This document shows positions 22,714 through 35,521 of a DNA stretch of 64,000 bases, one piece after another (position 1 is the stretch's first letter; the number at the start of each line of letters is the position of its first letter). The stretch comes from Bimuria novae-zelandiae CBS 107.79 (Eukaryota; Ascomycota; Dothideomycetes; Pleosporales; Didymosphaeriaceae). The notes beneath the pieces were generated by a model. That model saw nothing but the letters and a program-made list of their open reading frames with translations, was not told where the DNA came from and searched no databases. Both the position numbers and the translations under genes were made by a program. The stretch covers positions 576,615 through 640,614 of the forward strand of contig ML976673.1 of the NCBI GenBank assembly GCA_010015655.1, given 5' to 3'.

Positions 22714-25700
22714 ATGTACGGATCTGGCCCGCAGACTGGCATCTCGACGCCTCGTACGCAGGCGTCGCTGCGCCCGCTCGTCCTCTCCCACGGCTCGCTC
22801 GAGTACACACTTCTCATCCCCGTCGCTCTGCACTACAATGCCCAGCAATTGCGGGACGTGTTCAAGGCATCACTTCCCGAGCCCACGGATGAATTGGCAC
22901 AAGACGATGAGCCTTCCTCCGTCCCGGAACTAGTGGCTCGATATCTGGGGTACATTGCGAAGGAGGTCGAGGAAGGTGAAGACCCTGACACCTTCGAGGA
23001 GGTCCTCAAACTGGTCCTCCAAGAGTTCGAGCGCGCCTTCCTGCGTGGCAACGAGGTACATGCGCTCGCCGCGACACTGCCAGGCATCACCGAAAAGAAG
23101 CTGATCACGGTCCGATCATACTACGCTGCTCGTGCGGCAGCCGACAGGCCAATCAAGCACCACGAGTCTGCGCTCCTCCGCGAAGCCTCCGACGAGAATG
23201 CCTTTGTTTACGCGGTTCTCGGTGGCCAAGGCAACATTGAGGAGTATTTCGATGAGCTCCGCGAGATCTACACCACGTACCCCTCCTTCGTCGAGGACTT
23301 CGTTGCGGCCGAAGCCCAACATCTGCTCACATTGTCGCGCGATCCACGTGCAGAGAAACTCTACTCTAAGGGTTTGGATGTTATGCGATGGCTCAACAAC
23401 CGCGACTCGCAACCCGATACTGACTACCTGGTGTCGGCACCCGTCAGTTTGCCCTTGATTGGGTTGACACAGCTCGCCCACTACGTTGTCACCTGTCGAG
23501 TCCTCGGGAGCCATCCAGGCCACCTGCGAAGCCGCCTGAGTGGTGTTACTGGTCACTCACAGGGTGTGGTCACAGCCGCGGCCATCGCCGAATCGAAGAA
23601 CTGGGAGACTTTTGAACAGGCTGCCAAGAAGGCCATCGAAATCCTCTTTTGGATTGGTTCCCGCAGCCAGCAGGCCTATCCTCGCACCTCGCTTGCGCCC
23701 AATGTTTTGCAAGATTCCGTCGACAACGGAGAAGGGACTCCTACCCCTATGCTGTCTATCCGCGACCTCTCCAGGAAAGCGGTTCAGGACCACATTGACG
23801 CGACGAACCAGCATCTGCCGCCTGAGAGGCACATTGCCATCTCGTTGGTCAACAGCGCCCGTAACTTTGTTGTCACCGGTCCTCCTATCTCACTGTACGG
23901 TCTGAACCTTCGCCTGCGCAAGGTCAAGGCTCCCACTGGCCTAGATCAGACGAAGATTCCGTTCACAGAGCGTAAAATCCGATTCGTCAATCGCTTCCTG
24001 CCAATTACTGCTCCCTTTCACAGCCCCTATTTGCTTGACGCTGCGAAGTCGCTGGAGGAGGATCTGAAAGATGTCAAAATCTCCCCACGGGACCTTGGCA
24101 TCGCCATGTATGATACGCACACTGGTGATGACCTTCGAGACACTGAAGACGACAACATCGTCCCGAGGCTCGTATGCATGATCACCAAAGACTCCGTCGA
24201 ATGGGAGAAGGCTACCGTCTTCCCCAAGGCGACGCACATCCTTGACTTCGGACCTGGTGGGATTTCCGGTCTAGGTGTCCTGACCAACCGCAACAAGGAA
24301 GGAACCGGTGTCCGCGTCATTCTAGCGGGTGCCATTGATGGCCAGAACGCTGAAGTCGGGTACAAGCCCGAGATCTTTGACCGCGATTTCGACCACGCTG
24401 TCAAGTACGCGCCTGATTGGGTTAAGGAGCACGGCCCTCGCCTAGTAAAGACATCAGCTGGGCAGACCTATGTCGACACTAAAATGAGTCGCATGCTTGG
24501 ACTTCCTCCGATCATGGTCGCTGGCATGACGCCCTGCACAGTCCCTTGGGACTTCGTTGCCGCCACCATGAATGCTGGTTACGAGATTGAGCTCGCTGGT
24601 GGTGGCTACTACAATGAGAAGTCAATGACTGCTGCTATCAGTAAGGTGGAGAAAGCGATCACGCCCGGGCGCGGAATTTCGGTTAACTTGATCTACGTCG
24701 CCCCTCGTGCCATGGCATGGCAGATTCCTATGCTGGCTAAGCTGCGTGCTGACGGTGTCCCCATCGAGGGGCTGACTATCGGCGCCGGTGTTCCTTCCAT
24801 CGAGGTTGCCCAGGAGTACATTGAGACCATAGGTATCAAGCACATTGCCTTCAAGCCTGGCTCCGTTGAGGCCATCCAGCAGACTATCAATGTTGCCAAG
24901 GCCAACCCCAGGTTCCCCGTCGTGCTCCAGTGGACTGGTGGTCGCGGTGGAGGTCACCACTCTTACGAAGATTTCCACCAGCCAATCCTGCAGATGTACG
25001 GCCGCATCAGGAAATGCGAGAACCTCATCCTTGTTGCAGGTTCAGGGTTCGGTGGTGCTGAAGACACCTATCCTTACCTTACTGGTACTTGGTCCACCCG
25101 CTTTGGCTATCCTCCAATGCCATTCGATGGATGCCTCTTTGCTAGTCGCGTGATGACCGCCAAAGAGGCTCACACTTCCAAGGCAGCCAAGCAGGCCATT
25201 GTCGATGCTCCCGGTCTTGACGATGGTGACTGGGAGAAGACTTACAAGGGTCCTGCTGGCGGTGTTATCACTGTACGATCCGAAATGGGTGAGCCAATTC
25301 ACAAGCTAGCCACCCGTGGTGTGCTATTCTGGCACGAGATGGACCAGAAGATATTCAGCCTGGACAAAGCCAAACGTGTTCCCGAGCTGAAGAAGATGCG
25401 CGAGTACATCATTACCAAGCTGAACAATGACTTCCAGAAAGTTTGGTTTGGTCGAAACAAGCGCGGTGAATCTGTCGATCTGGAGGACATGACGTACGCC
25501 GAAGTCGTGCAGCGTATGGTCGACCTCATGTACGTCAAACATCAAGACCGTTGGATCGACCCAAGCTTGAAGCGATTGACGGGCGACTTTATTCGTCGTG
25601 TGGAGGAGCGTTTCAGCAAGTCCAACAGTGAATCGCTCATTCAGACGTACGAAGAGCTCAATACACCTTATCAGACCATCGAGAAGGTTTTCCAGACTTA

Positions 25701-28700
25701 CCCTGAAGCTTCTGAGCAGCTCATCAACGCCCAAGATGTACAACACTTCCTGTTGCTTTGCCAGCGTCGTGGTCAGAAGCCAGTGCCATTTGTCCCTGTC
25801 CTTGATGATACTTTCGAATTCTTCTTCAAGAAGGATTCACTGTGGCAATCTGAGGATTTGGATGCCGTGGTTGATCAAGACGTTGGTAGGACGTGTATCC
25901 TGCAAGGTCCAATGGCTGCCAAGTACTCCACTAAGGTCGATGAGCCAGTGAAGGAGATCCTCGATGGCGTCCACAACGGTCACATTAAGTACCTTCTTCG
26001 CGATGTGTACGGCGGAGATGAATCCAAGGTTCCCGTCATCGAGTATTTCGGAAGTAAGCCCGTCGAGAGCATTGAAGGTGTCGAGGTGGATGGCCTCACG
26101 GTCTCCCACCTTGAGAACAAGATCATCTACCGACTTTCGGCCTCCCCCAACTCCACCCTTCCTGAGGTCCAGCCCTGGCTGCAACTTATCGCCGGTGCCA
26201 CATACTCCTGGAGGCATGCGTTCTTCGCCGCCGATATCTTCGTGCAAGGACAGCGCTTCCAGACCAATCCCGTTGGTAGGATTTTCGCTCCTACGCCCGG
26301 CATGATCGTCGAGATTGCCAACCCTAAGGAACCAGCCAAGACAGTTATCACTGTCAAGGAGCTTCATCATGGCGGCAAGCACGTCAAGACGATCGAAGTC
26401 AGCTTGGTCAAGGATGAGATTGTGCTGAACATGTTCGAAGAGCGCACTGCCCTCAAACAGCCAGTTGCCCTCCCGCTCAAGTTCCATTACCGTCCGGAGT
26501 ACGGCTACGCTCCTATCCACGAAGTAATGGAGGCTCGCAACGACCGTATCAAGGAGTTCTACTACAAGATTTGGTTCGGTGATGAAGCTTGTCCTTTCGA
26601 CACGCCTGTGAGCTCCAAGTTTGACGGTGGTCGCGCGACTGTCACCAGCGAAGCTATCAATGACTTCGTGCATGCGGTAGGCAACACAGGCGAAGCTTTC
26701 GTCGAACGTCCCAACAAAGAGGTCTTTGCCCCAATGGACTTCGCCATTGTGGTGGGCTGGAAAGCGATCACAAAGCCTATTTTCCCCCGGGCTATAGATG
26801 GCGATTTACTCAAACTTGTCCATCTCTCCAACGGTTTCCGCATGCTTCCAGGTGCAGAGCCTTTGAAGAAAGGTGATGTTCTTGACACCACTGCTCAAAT
26901 CAACGCGGTGCTCAACCAAGATGCCGGCAAGATGGTCGAAGTTTGCGGCACCATCACCCGTGATAGTGAGCCTGTCATGGAGGTTACCAGCCAATTCCTC
27001 TACCGTGGCGCCTACGACGACTTTGAGAACACGTTCCAGAGAAAGACCGAGACGCCCATGCAGCTTCACTTGGCTACCAGCAAGGACGTTGCCATTTTGC
27101 GTTCCAAGGAATGGTTTAACATGGAAGAACCCGACGTGGAGCTACTGAACAAGACCTTAACCTTCAAACTGGAAACCTTTATGCGATACAAGAACAAGAC
27201 CGCATTTTCCCAAGTCCAGACTGTTGGTGAGGTCTTGCTTGAGCTGCCTTCGAAGGAGGTCATTCAAATTGCCTCTGTCGACTACTCTTCTGGTACATCT
27301 TACGGCAACCCTGTGCTTGATTACTTGGAGCGCAATGGATCTGCTATCGATCAGCCCGTCAACTTTGAGAATCCCATCCCGTTGAACGGCAAGACACCCC
27401 TGACGCTGAAAGCTCCTGCTTCTAACGAGACTTATGCGCGTGTGTCTGGCGACTACAACCCTATCCATGTATCCCGCGTCTTCTCGAGCTACGCCAATCT
27501 ACCGGGTACGATCACCCACGGCATGTACTCGAGCGCTGCTGTCCGAAGCTTGGTTGAGACGTGGGCCGCTGAGAATCACGTGGGGCGTGTCCGGAGCTAC
27601 CATGTAAACCTCGTGGGCATGGTATTGCCTGACGACATTTTGGAGGTCAGGCTCCAGCATGTCGGCATGGTGTCTGGACGCAAGATCATCAAGATCGAGG
27701 TCAGTAACAAGGAGACAGAAGACAAGGTCCTGCTGGGAGAGGCTGAGGTTGAGCAACCTACCACTTCTTACGTGTTCACTGGTCAAGGTTCACAAGAGCA
27801 AGGCATGGGTATGGACCTCTATGCCAGCAGTACCGTCGCCAAGGACGTGTGGGACCGTGCCGACAAACACTTCATGGACAACTATGGTAGGTTGCTGGTC
27901 CCTTGTGCCACGTATTCATACTAATGAGACCAGGCTTCGCTATCACCAACATTGTTAAGAACAATCCGAAGGAACTCACGATTCACTTCGGTGGCCCACG
28001 TGGAAAAGCCATTCGCCAAAACTACATGTCGATGACATTCGAGACTGTCAGCGCTGATGGCACTGTGAAGTCGGAGAAGATTTTCAAGGAGATCGATGAG
28101 AACACAACTTCATACACCTATCGATCTCCAACCGGCCTGTTGTCCGCCACCCAGTTCACTCAGCCCGCTCTCACTCTTATGGAAAAGGCGTCATTCGAGG
28201 ATATGCGTTCTAAGGGGTTGGTGCAGCGTGACAGCACATTCGCTGGGCACTCGCTCGGAGAGTACTCGGCTCTTGCTGCCCTTGCTGAGGTCATGCCCAT
28301 CGAAAGCTTGGTCTCAGTTGTCTTCTACCGTGGTCTGACCATGCAAGTTGCTGTCGAGCGTGATGAGACCGGACGGTCCAACTACTCCATGTGCGCTGTC
28401 AACCCAAGCAGAATCTCGAAGACGTTCAACGAGCAAGCCTTGCAATACGTCGTGGAGAACATCGCAGAGCAGACTGGATGGTTGTTGGAGATTGTCAACT
28501 ACAACATTGCCAATATGCAGTACGTCGCTGCCGGTGACCTCCGTGCGTTGGATTGCCTTACCAACGTCACCAACTACCTCAAAGCTCAGAAGATCGACAT
28601 CCAGTCGCTCATGCAGACCATGTCCATTGAGGATGTCAAGGCGCACCTCGTGGAGATTATCCAAGAATGTGCGAAGCAGACTGAGGCCAAACCGAAGCCC

Positions 28701-29009
28701 ATCGATCTCCAGCGCGGGTTTGCCACGATTCCACTGAAGGGCATCGATGTGCCCTTCCACAGCACCTTCTTGCGCTCCGGTGTCAAACCGTTCCGTAACT
28801 TCCTGCTCAAGAAGATCCACAAGACATCGGTCGATCCCGCGAAGCTCATTGGCAAATACATCCCCAACGTCACCGCTAAGCCGTTCGCACTTACCAAGGA
28901 GTACTTTGAGGATGTGTACAAGCTGACGAACTCGCCCAAGATTGGCAACATTCTTGCCAACTGGGACAAATATGAGGAGAAGGAGGAAGCCAAGACGGTG
29001 GCTGCTTAG
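22714..29009 (+). CDS. FAS1: fatty acid synthase subunit beta
   Basis: Beta chain of the cytosolic fungal fatty acid synthase. Exons 22714-27886 and 27934-29009, with a 47-bp intron that has a TACTAATG branch site, give 2082 residues. Domain order: acetyltransferase with GHSQGV (Ser282); an FMN enoyl reductase (about 560-1000, with [16 protein letters not shown] and [11 protein letters not shown]); a dehydratase with a hot-dog region containing [11 protein letters not shown]; and malonyl/palmitoyl transferase with [10 protein letters not shown] (Ser1831), whose last piece is supplied by FAS2. The start is the ATG at 22714 ([14 protein letters not shown]), because this matches the usual fungal beginning and because the upstream in-frame ATG at 22666 sits inside GCTGATCATGGCAG, which looks like the branch and acceptor end of a 5'-UTR intron. 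All active-site motifs are present. It pairs with FAS2 across the shared promoter. Confidence 0.98.
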
Positions 29010-29776
29010 ACGGCTTGTTTGAGCGGTTGGTTTGTGTGGTTGAGTTGTGTGCACGCTCAGTGTGGCGTTTGGGTTTGGTAGAATTGGCGATACCCACCTT
29101 CGTAGATGCTGGGTAGACAGCGTCGTGTATGAAAAGTTTACGTAGTATATCTTTAGTAATGACTTCAAGCTCTGGATCTTTGGTTTTTGTTGTATTGTGC
29201 TCTGTGGTGAACATTTGAGGTCGGTTCCTGGCTTTGTAACCTGCTTGGCTACTACGATGCTCGGTCAAAGCTTTTCAGGCTTGTAAGATTACCTCTGATG
29301 CTTTCTGTTTGTGGTCGGATGAGGTAGTTTCATTTCTGCCTTGGATTCTTGGCTCACTTGTCCTGCACTGATGGGTCGTCTTGATACGTTTAGATAACGC
29401 TGTATCGGGTGCGATGATGATGTGGCATTCGTGAAAAGACGTGTGGCCGCTTGCATCTTGGGGCTCTTTTATAAGCCACATATGAAGGTATGGCAAAGGT
29501 ATACTTAAGCTTGCTTTACTGGAGCATCTCTAAGCTGATGATAGATTTCGGCCTAGCACGCGCGTATTTATGCCTGAAGAATGAGGAGGGGCTGGAGGGC
29601 TAAAGCTAAGGAGGCGCAGGCGGAGGCGCAGCTACCTTACGGTACTTTGCCCAAGCCGGTATAAAATCGCTGTCTTGCCTCGCAAAGCCTGGGCCTTACC
29701 GTCGACATGAAAGACCCCGTTAATGCATTTGCTTCTTTAAAATATTTTGGTGAGACTGTTCTAGCAACCAGCAAGG
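29010..29776. other. FAS1 3' flank, no gene seen
   Basis: Probable 3'-UTR and spacer. Only short frames without domains. No repeat or RNA gene recognised. Confidence 0.5.
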
Positions 29777-31373
29777 ATGGTTCGCGGGTTTATTCTCGCA
29801 GAAAATGAGTGTGAGATTAGCGGCGACAGTGTCGTGAATACACGACAAGATGTGGTTCCATCGGCCGTTGGAGGGCCTGACAAACATGACGAACTCGCGA
29901 GTATAAGGAGGGGAATTCACAAGACAGCTCGCTTTACTGGTCGTTTGTGGCGGGACAGCGCCGGTTCTGGGCCGATCCGGTCCGGTGGTAGGAATCGACC
30001 ACAGGAAACAAAAGACCTGCGCAACGAGCCTTTGTCCGAAGAAGCGCGCCTGATCCAGGTCATCGAAGTGCTGCCGGACCGTTCGCCACAGGGTCTGGTG
30101 CAAAGTTGCATGCGGCGCATACGGATCTGGGAAATGTGGGAACCTTACACATGCCTCTCATACGTGTGGGGCAAATCCTACGATGAACATTTCGAGATCC
30201 TGATAGAAGAACCGGACTACCATCGAAGCGGCACATTCTCGGTACGGCGGAATCTGAACGACTTCCTTGAAGTCGCTAGGATAAAGCACCATTCTATATC
30301 GCTTTGGATAGACGCTATATGCATCGACCAGGACAATAACCAGGAGAGAAATCACCAAGTCGAGCAGATGGGCGAGATCTACAGGAATGCAACACGGGTC
30401 TTCGCCTAGTTAGGGGCGGATGAGCTAATGTCGGAATTCATTTGAAAACTGCCTTCTTACTGGGCATCCTATGGGCTTTTAACTTGGAACTTTAATCTTG
30501 GTACAGCTTTCAACCGTCACTAGTATTGGAAACGCGCCTGGATAACGCAAGAAGTGACGCTGGCGCGCAAACCGATCTTAACAGCCGGACACGAAGAAAT
30601 CGCCTACCACGTTGTTAGGACCAATTTCGGGCCCAGCATACAAATTGTTCCGCTGGCTGCGGAAAAGTCGATAAGTCCGATGCGGCAACAAGAAAGATCA
30701 CACCTACTCGCTGCTCGATTTGTGCGACCCGGCAGACAAGGCGCGCATTATTGTAGACTACGGCATGAGCAATGGGGAACTTTTTGTTAGTATCGTTGAA
30801 AATTGGCGCAGGAGATTATGCTTTTGCGTACTGGCGCTTGTGCGTGGGACGCTCAAGGTACCTTTTGATGAGGTCCCGTCGCAGCCGCGTGTGGATATAC
30901 AGTTTATTCCGCATACAAATCAAAGCGAGGGCTGCTCATGCGCTCTCGAAGAGATTGGTGGCTCGTGGAAAGATCGAAGATGTCTCTTCATTTGCCCTGA
31001 ATCCGCCATTCCCTGCCCGGCGTTCACCTAACACATCTTCTGCGAGAAGACAGAAGAAGATGACATGTATGATCTGTACCAGCTTCCCTCAGCAAAAAGA
31101 AAATATCAACTGAAGTACATAGGCTACGATACCATGGTGAGGGTGCGCATCAAAAAGCCAGTGCTGAGGCCCGAGACATGTAGAATACGCCTTCCTTTGT
31201 GGGTCTTGGTGAACTTGGTGAGGCAGCGAACTATGCTGTCGACCGGCTGGCCTGTTTCCCATAAATTCATAAGAGTGATTTTTCAGAATTTGATGAAGGA
31301 CGAGGGTGTCTGCCGTGAATGGCTGAGGCCACCGGAGCTGGTATATGGAACACATGATGCGAGTCCATAGGGA
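29777..31373 (+). pseudogene. HET-domain protein (heterokaryon incompatibility type), disrupted
   Basis: Intact HET proteins act in fungal non-self recognition and can trigger cell death on fusion. The first 210 codons (29777-30409) are open and end in a clear HET domain: YTCLSYVWG, then FSVRRNLNDFLEVAR, then LWIDAICIDQ.NNQERNHQV and MGEIYRNATRVFA. The next codon, Trp in the family (WLG), is TAG at 30407-30409. The same frame continues as LGADELMSEF.. with further stops, including TAG at about 30520 where Gln is expected in HQYWKRAWITQEV. A frame change follows near 30690, since the downstream family-like stretch DPADKARIIVDYGMSN is in another frame. Weakly similar C-terminal sequence continues to about 31373. 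At most a truncated HET domain could be made. The start was chosen as the first ATG before a continuous frame. Confidence 0.85.
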
Positions 31374-31565
31374 GTCAAGCCCGTTTGACTTGTCCATTTT
31401 GGTTCGCTGCGAGCGGTCAACTCCACAACAATGGCGACAACCCAAGTCATAGTACATACATTGCGCGTATATGAAAAGAAAAGAGGTATCTACAGTCTCC
31501 AACGTCTATCCGCCACATACCCATATACAGTACACAATACACTGACAACCAATATCATACAGATC

Positions 31566-34500
31566 CTACCACAGGTACTCCGCATTGCACATCCTCACCT
31601 CCTCCAAGTCTCTCCACGTCCTATGTTTCACACTATGCTGCATCGGCAATACCTTCCTGTGCCACACCCTCGCAAACCTCCTCGCACCCTCCTCCTCGCT
31701 GAAGTCAATGATCCACCGGTTATACACCCTGTTCATGATAATCTGATTCATGGCCTTCGCGTCGCGGCCCTCATCGTCGTCGTCGTCGCCAGTCCCATCG
31801 TGGCCGAGAAAGCTCGCGTATGGGTCGTGACTTGCTCTGTGCGTCTCTTTTCTAGAAGCCGCCCACGGATTGGCAGACGACACGGGTAGGAAGCGTGTCT
31901 TCAGGTCAATAATATCGCGCAGACGATGAATCGATTGATGTTCGTGAAGGAACGGCCACACGAGACCCCGCTTGGCAGCGTCCTGCATGAGGAGCTGATA
32001 GATGTCGTAGGGCGATGGCTCGTAGCCTTCAATGTAGAGCAGGACCTTGTGGATCTGCTTGCCTGTGGGTGTGGTGTTCGGCACTATGGGTTTGTATCCG
32101 CCTTGCTCGATGAGACGGGCAAGGGAGGGGTTGTACGGCTGCATGACCATGTTGAGATGTAGATCTTGACTTGTAGGTGTGAGAAGGTACGACGAGACCG
32201 CGGCGTTGGGGTCTTCCCCGTTTTCGAGTAAGCCTGGAGGAGCAGGGATCGCGGACATGGGGCTGGTAGGCCCGTGGAGCTTGCTCAGCTGGTGGAGGCG
32301 GAAAGTATTGCTCTGATATCGTAAGGCAGCGTCGGGATTCTTAAAGATCAGATAATAGAACGGAAGTCTGTCTAAGCTGAGAGGATCTCGCCCCGGAATG
32401 ACCTGGTGGAAATCCCCATCAAGAGCCCAGCCTTCGATGTGCTGTCCTTTGGGCACCAGACGCCGGAAGTCAGCCTCTGTCAACTCAGTGCTACAGTGTA
32501 GAAGCTGCAATGCCGTGAGGTTGTCAGTCGAATTTTGGAAGGCTTGGATGTACTTCTCGCGTTTGGTTAACTTTTCTTTTGGGTTGTATGTTCTGATCAA
32601 AGGGGTCGAGCTGGGGGGGTCGAGCTTCGGATAGTGGTTGCGTTTGGTGTAATGGGGCTGGATATAGTTGCTTGCCTCCGGGAAGAGCTCGTCAAGAAGG
32701 GACTGGTCGCTCATTTCGCCCCTTGCCGGTGCAGCTGGCATTGGTGACGGTTCGTTAACAGCCTGACTGACTGAACCCCTCATAGGAAGGCTGCCAGAGG
32801 TTTTGTTCGTGTCCAGGTCGCCCGAAGACTTCAGCGACCTCGCTTGCGTGTGGATCTGGCGAACCAACCTTTGTCCGTCCATATTGCTGTCGACTGCTTT
32901 GTCAAACAGTGGCAATGTATCCAAGGGTGGAGGCATGTTGGCAGATTCTCTGGGAGTCTTTTCATTGGCGAGCGAGGCCTTGAGTCTGTCGTTCCTTAGT
33001 TGAGCTTGGAGTTTCGGCTCGTACCGCCTTCGCAACGCGGAGACGGACCTCTCATCGATGCTTTTTGACGAGGCTGGGGTTGTTGATGGTTGCGCTAAGA
33101 CCTCCGAAGAAGTTTGGCTTACTGCCGAGGATGCTGACGCTTCCTTCAACTCGGACGTCGGTCGAGAATCCGTGACCGCAGTTTCAGAGGCATCCATGAT
33201 GCTTAAATTGGTGACTGGCTTCGCATCTACATCCGAACATGAAGCAGCCTTTTCAGGTTCTGGATCTTGTATCGTGATTGAGCTGGTAGGGAGGGCAGCG
33301 ATCTTCTCCTGCAGAAGTCTGACCTGGTCAATCAACTGTTGGAGTTGGAGTTTCAGATCTGCATTATCTGACTCTTGGTTTGTGGAAGATTCAGTTGGTC
33401 TCTCCTTTTCCATCGCGGCTCGTGCTTTCTCCAAAGGAGAACTATGCTCTGTTGTGGTGGACTTGGCTGTGGTGGAGGGATGCAATCCTCGTCCTTCCTT
33501 CAAAGAGGAACTGTTCTCCGATGCGGTAGACTTGACAGTGTTAGGAAGATGTGATCCTTTCTCGGTCAAGAATTTGCGGACCTTAGGAGCCGCATTTGCC
33601 GTCTCTGTCAGGTGTTTCGCAATATTTAAACTTGGTTTTGAGGACGGAATCGGGAAATATGTGTATGTGATTGGGGGTTCTCCGTTCGTTCGCTCATTCT
33701 GTCCCCCGAGAGCTGATGTTCGACTCTCGTCTGCCTTCCGGGAATTGGGCCGCGTTAGATTTGATTCGTGTGCAGAAGCATTGGTGCTGCGATTCACCTT
33801 CTGGTCCGACTTTTTGAGATCTTTGTAGATACCAGGATGAAGTCCGAGTAACGACCGTATGGGGAGGCCTGAAGAGCCGCACAGCTTTGCGTCTTGGTAT
33901 AGCCGTCGCACTTGCTCAAATATAATCCGCTTAATGGGGAAAGCGACTGCTGAAGGTAAATCCTCGAGGTCGGAATAGATAGAGAGGAAGACTCTGATAG
34001 ATGTATGATAGGACTCTTTAGCGCGATCCTGTAACGGCGTCGGTGATTTCGGGCCTTGAAGCTTTTTCAAAAGTTGGGGGTGCCGACCGAAATAGGCCAG
34101 TATTGGATGCTCTTCAGACAGCTTCGCCTGCTGGTAAATCGGACGTAGGTAATCTAGTATGCTGTGAAGTATCGGTGTGGCATGCGAGGAAGACGAGTCC
34201 TTGAGGGTTGAATGGATCCTGATAAGAAGAGCAAGATATCCGCGATACTGCTTTTCCGCAAGAGTTAGGAGTGGGACATCCGGCAATTCAGCGTGTCGCA
34301 TTCTCATATGTGGCAAGCATGCAGGTGAACTTTTCACATGTTGGCGAGCTTGTTCCGCTGAATGAAAAGACTTCGTGCATTCAAAGCACGCGAACCCGAC
34401 AGATTTGCTCGTTGTTCCTTCGCAACATGCTTCATTCGACATCATATGCTGTATGCGTGACGTTGTTCCAGATAGCGGCGTATGACACTCGTTGCAAAAC

Positions 34501-34949
34501 CGTCCCTGGCCCTTCTTGTAGGTCGAAGCAAGGCCAGTTCCCCATCCATCTCCAAGTTGTGCGTCTTGTGAACTCCTCCGTCCTACTATATCTTCCACCT
34601 CTTCACGATTCCGGAATGCTGCCGGCCAGGAATCTATATGGCCACGCTTGTAAATGTGGATGCGTAGCTTGGCTGTTGTTTTGAATGTCTCCTGGCAGAC
34701 TAGGCACGTCGTCCCAAACGACGGCTTAGACGGCAGTAGGGATGGGGTCGATGTCCGACCTACATAAGGCGCGTGTGTTTCTTTATTCTCCGTGGCGACA
34801 TGGACTTTTGGAGGGCGGTTGTCTGTGGAGGAAGGAACGACCGGTGGCCTCGAAAGCAGCGCAGAGACGCTGGCGACCACGTCTCCCCACCATCCAGTGG
34901 CCGGCGCATCTTCAGACGGGGAGGATTTTGTGCCTGCCTCTTTATTCAC
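31566..34949 (-). CDS. uncharacterised fungal protein with three C2H2/C2HC zinc-finger-like motifs
   Basis: A single-exon frame of 1127 residues. Near the N-terminus there are three finger-like motifs: Cys82-x2-Cys..His-x5-His104, Cys152-x2-Cys..His-x6-Cys175 and Cys188-x2-Cys..His-x6-Cys211. The middle (about 380-760) is low-complexity, Ser/Thr/Lys-rich and probably disordered. The C-terminal third (from about residue 800) is compact and looks conserved in Pezizomycotina: FRRLVPKGQHIEGWALDGDF, RLPFYYLIFKNPDAALRYQ, and LYIEGYEPSPYDIYQLLMQD followed by GLVWPF. I do not recognise a named family for that part, and it may be the functional core. A two-gene fusion cannot be excluded, but the frame is uninterrupted. 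It is divergent from the AAA gene at 35522, sharing a 572-bp upstream region. Confidence 0.82.
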   Translation of the reverse strand: MNKEAGTKSSPSEDAPATGWWGDVVASVSALLSRPPVVPSSTDNRPPKVHVATENKETHAPYVGRTSTPSLLPSKPSFGTTCLVCQETFKTTAKLRIHIYKRGHIDSWPAAFRNREEVEDIVGRRSSQDAQLGDGWGTGLASTYKKGQGRFCNECHTPLSGTTSRIQHMMSNEACCEGTTSKSVGFACFECTKSFHSAEQARQHVKSSPACLPHMRMRHAELPDVPLLTLAEKQYRGYLALLIRIHSTLKDSSSSHATPILHSILDYLRPIYQQAKLSEEHPILAYFGRHPQLLKKLQGPKSPTPLQDRAKESYHTSIRVFLSIYSDLEDLPSAVAFPIKRIIFEQVRRLYQDAKLCGSSGLPIRSLLGLHPGIYKDLKKSDQKVNRSTNASAHESNLTRPNSRKADESRTSALGGQNERTNGEPPITYTYFPIPSSKPSLNIAKHLTETANAAPKVRKFLTEKGSHLPNTVKSTASENSSSLKEGRGLHPSTTAKSTTTEHSSPLEKARAAMEKERPTESSTNQESDNADLKLQLQQLIDQVRLLQEKIAALPTSSITIQDPEPEKAASCSDVDAKPVTNLSIMDASETAVTDSRPTSELKEASASSAVSQTSSEVLAQPSTTPASSKSIDERSVSALRRRYEPKLQAQLRNDRLKASLANEKTPRESANMPPPLDTLPLFDKAVDSNMDGQRLVRQIHTQARSLKSSGDLDTNKTSGSLPMRGSVSQAVNEPSPMPAAPARGEMSDQSLLDELFPEASNYIQPHYTKRNHYPKLDPPSSTPLIRTYNPKEKLTKREKYIQAFQNSTDNLTALQLLHCSTELTEADFRRLVPKGQHIEGWALDGDFHQVIPGRDPLSLDRLPFYYLIFKNPDAALRYQSNTFRLHQLSKLHGPTSPMSAIPAPPGLLENGEDPNAAVSSYLLTPTSQDLHLNMVMQPYNPSLARLIEQGGYKPIVPNTTPTGKQIHKVLLYIEGYEPSPYDIYQLLMQDAAKRGLVWPFLHEHQSIHRLRDIIDLKTRFLPVSSANPWAASRKETHRASHDPYASFLGHDGTGDDDDDEGRDAKAMNQIIMNRVYNRWIIDFSEEEGARRFARVWHRKVLPMQHSVKHRTWRDLEEVRMCNAEYLW

Positions 34950-35521
34950 TGTGGCTAATTTAGCGCGTCATTCATGGAGAAGGCGCGTTGCAGCCACGGA
35001 CGCACCTTCCGTCGTGGGTTGCGCTGGCTCACCTCCGCCCAGCGCGCCGTCATCGTGCCCCTCTTGGTTCTTGTCGCTGGGTCCATTTGATATCCAGCGC
35101 GCGCGGACAGAGGTCCTGGGGGGGTGCCATGGCCGCAGAGGTCGTCTAAAGCGCGGCGGCGGCATCAATTGCTGTGCCTGATCACATTGCACGACTTGCG
35201 ATGCTAGCCAATGGCCGGAGAAAAGTTCTGGGGAAGCTTCACCCGCTTAGTCAGCACCCATCGCCAAAAATTCCCCACCGAGCATGCATTGTCACAAACA
35301 CGGTTGGCGACGCAGAGTGAGTCATGGGATGAATCTTGTGGTTGGACAGCGAAAGAGATAGTGCATGTAAACGACCTCCGTCAAAATCGTACTGCTGCTG
35401 GCGAATATTTCAACAGTGTTGACCTCCGAGTTACCTGCCTACCCTGAGGTAAAACACAGCAAAAGTCGCGACATTTACTCTACGAGGTCGATCAGAAGCA
35501 TTGCCCGAAGACACCGCGTAG
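34950..35521. promoter_or_regulatory. divergent intergenic region between the zinc-finger gene and the AAA ATPase gene
   Basis: 572 bp between two start codons on opposite strands, so it must contain both promoters. No specific site recognised. Confidence 0.5.

Noticed and set aside
22833..29168. Minus-strand open frames opposite FAS1
   Set aside because: Same reason: shadows of the coding strand without recognisable motifs.
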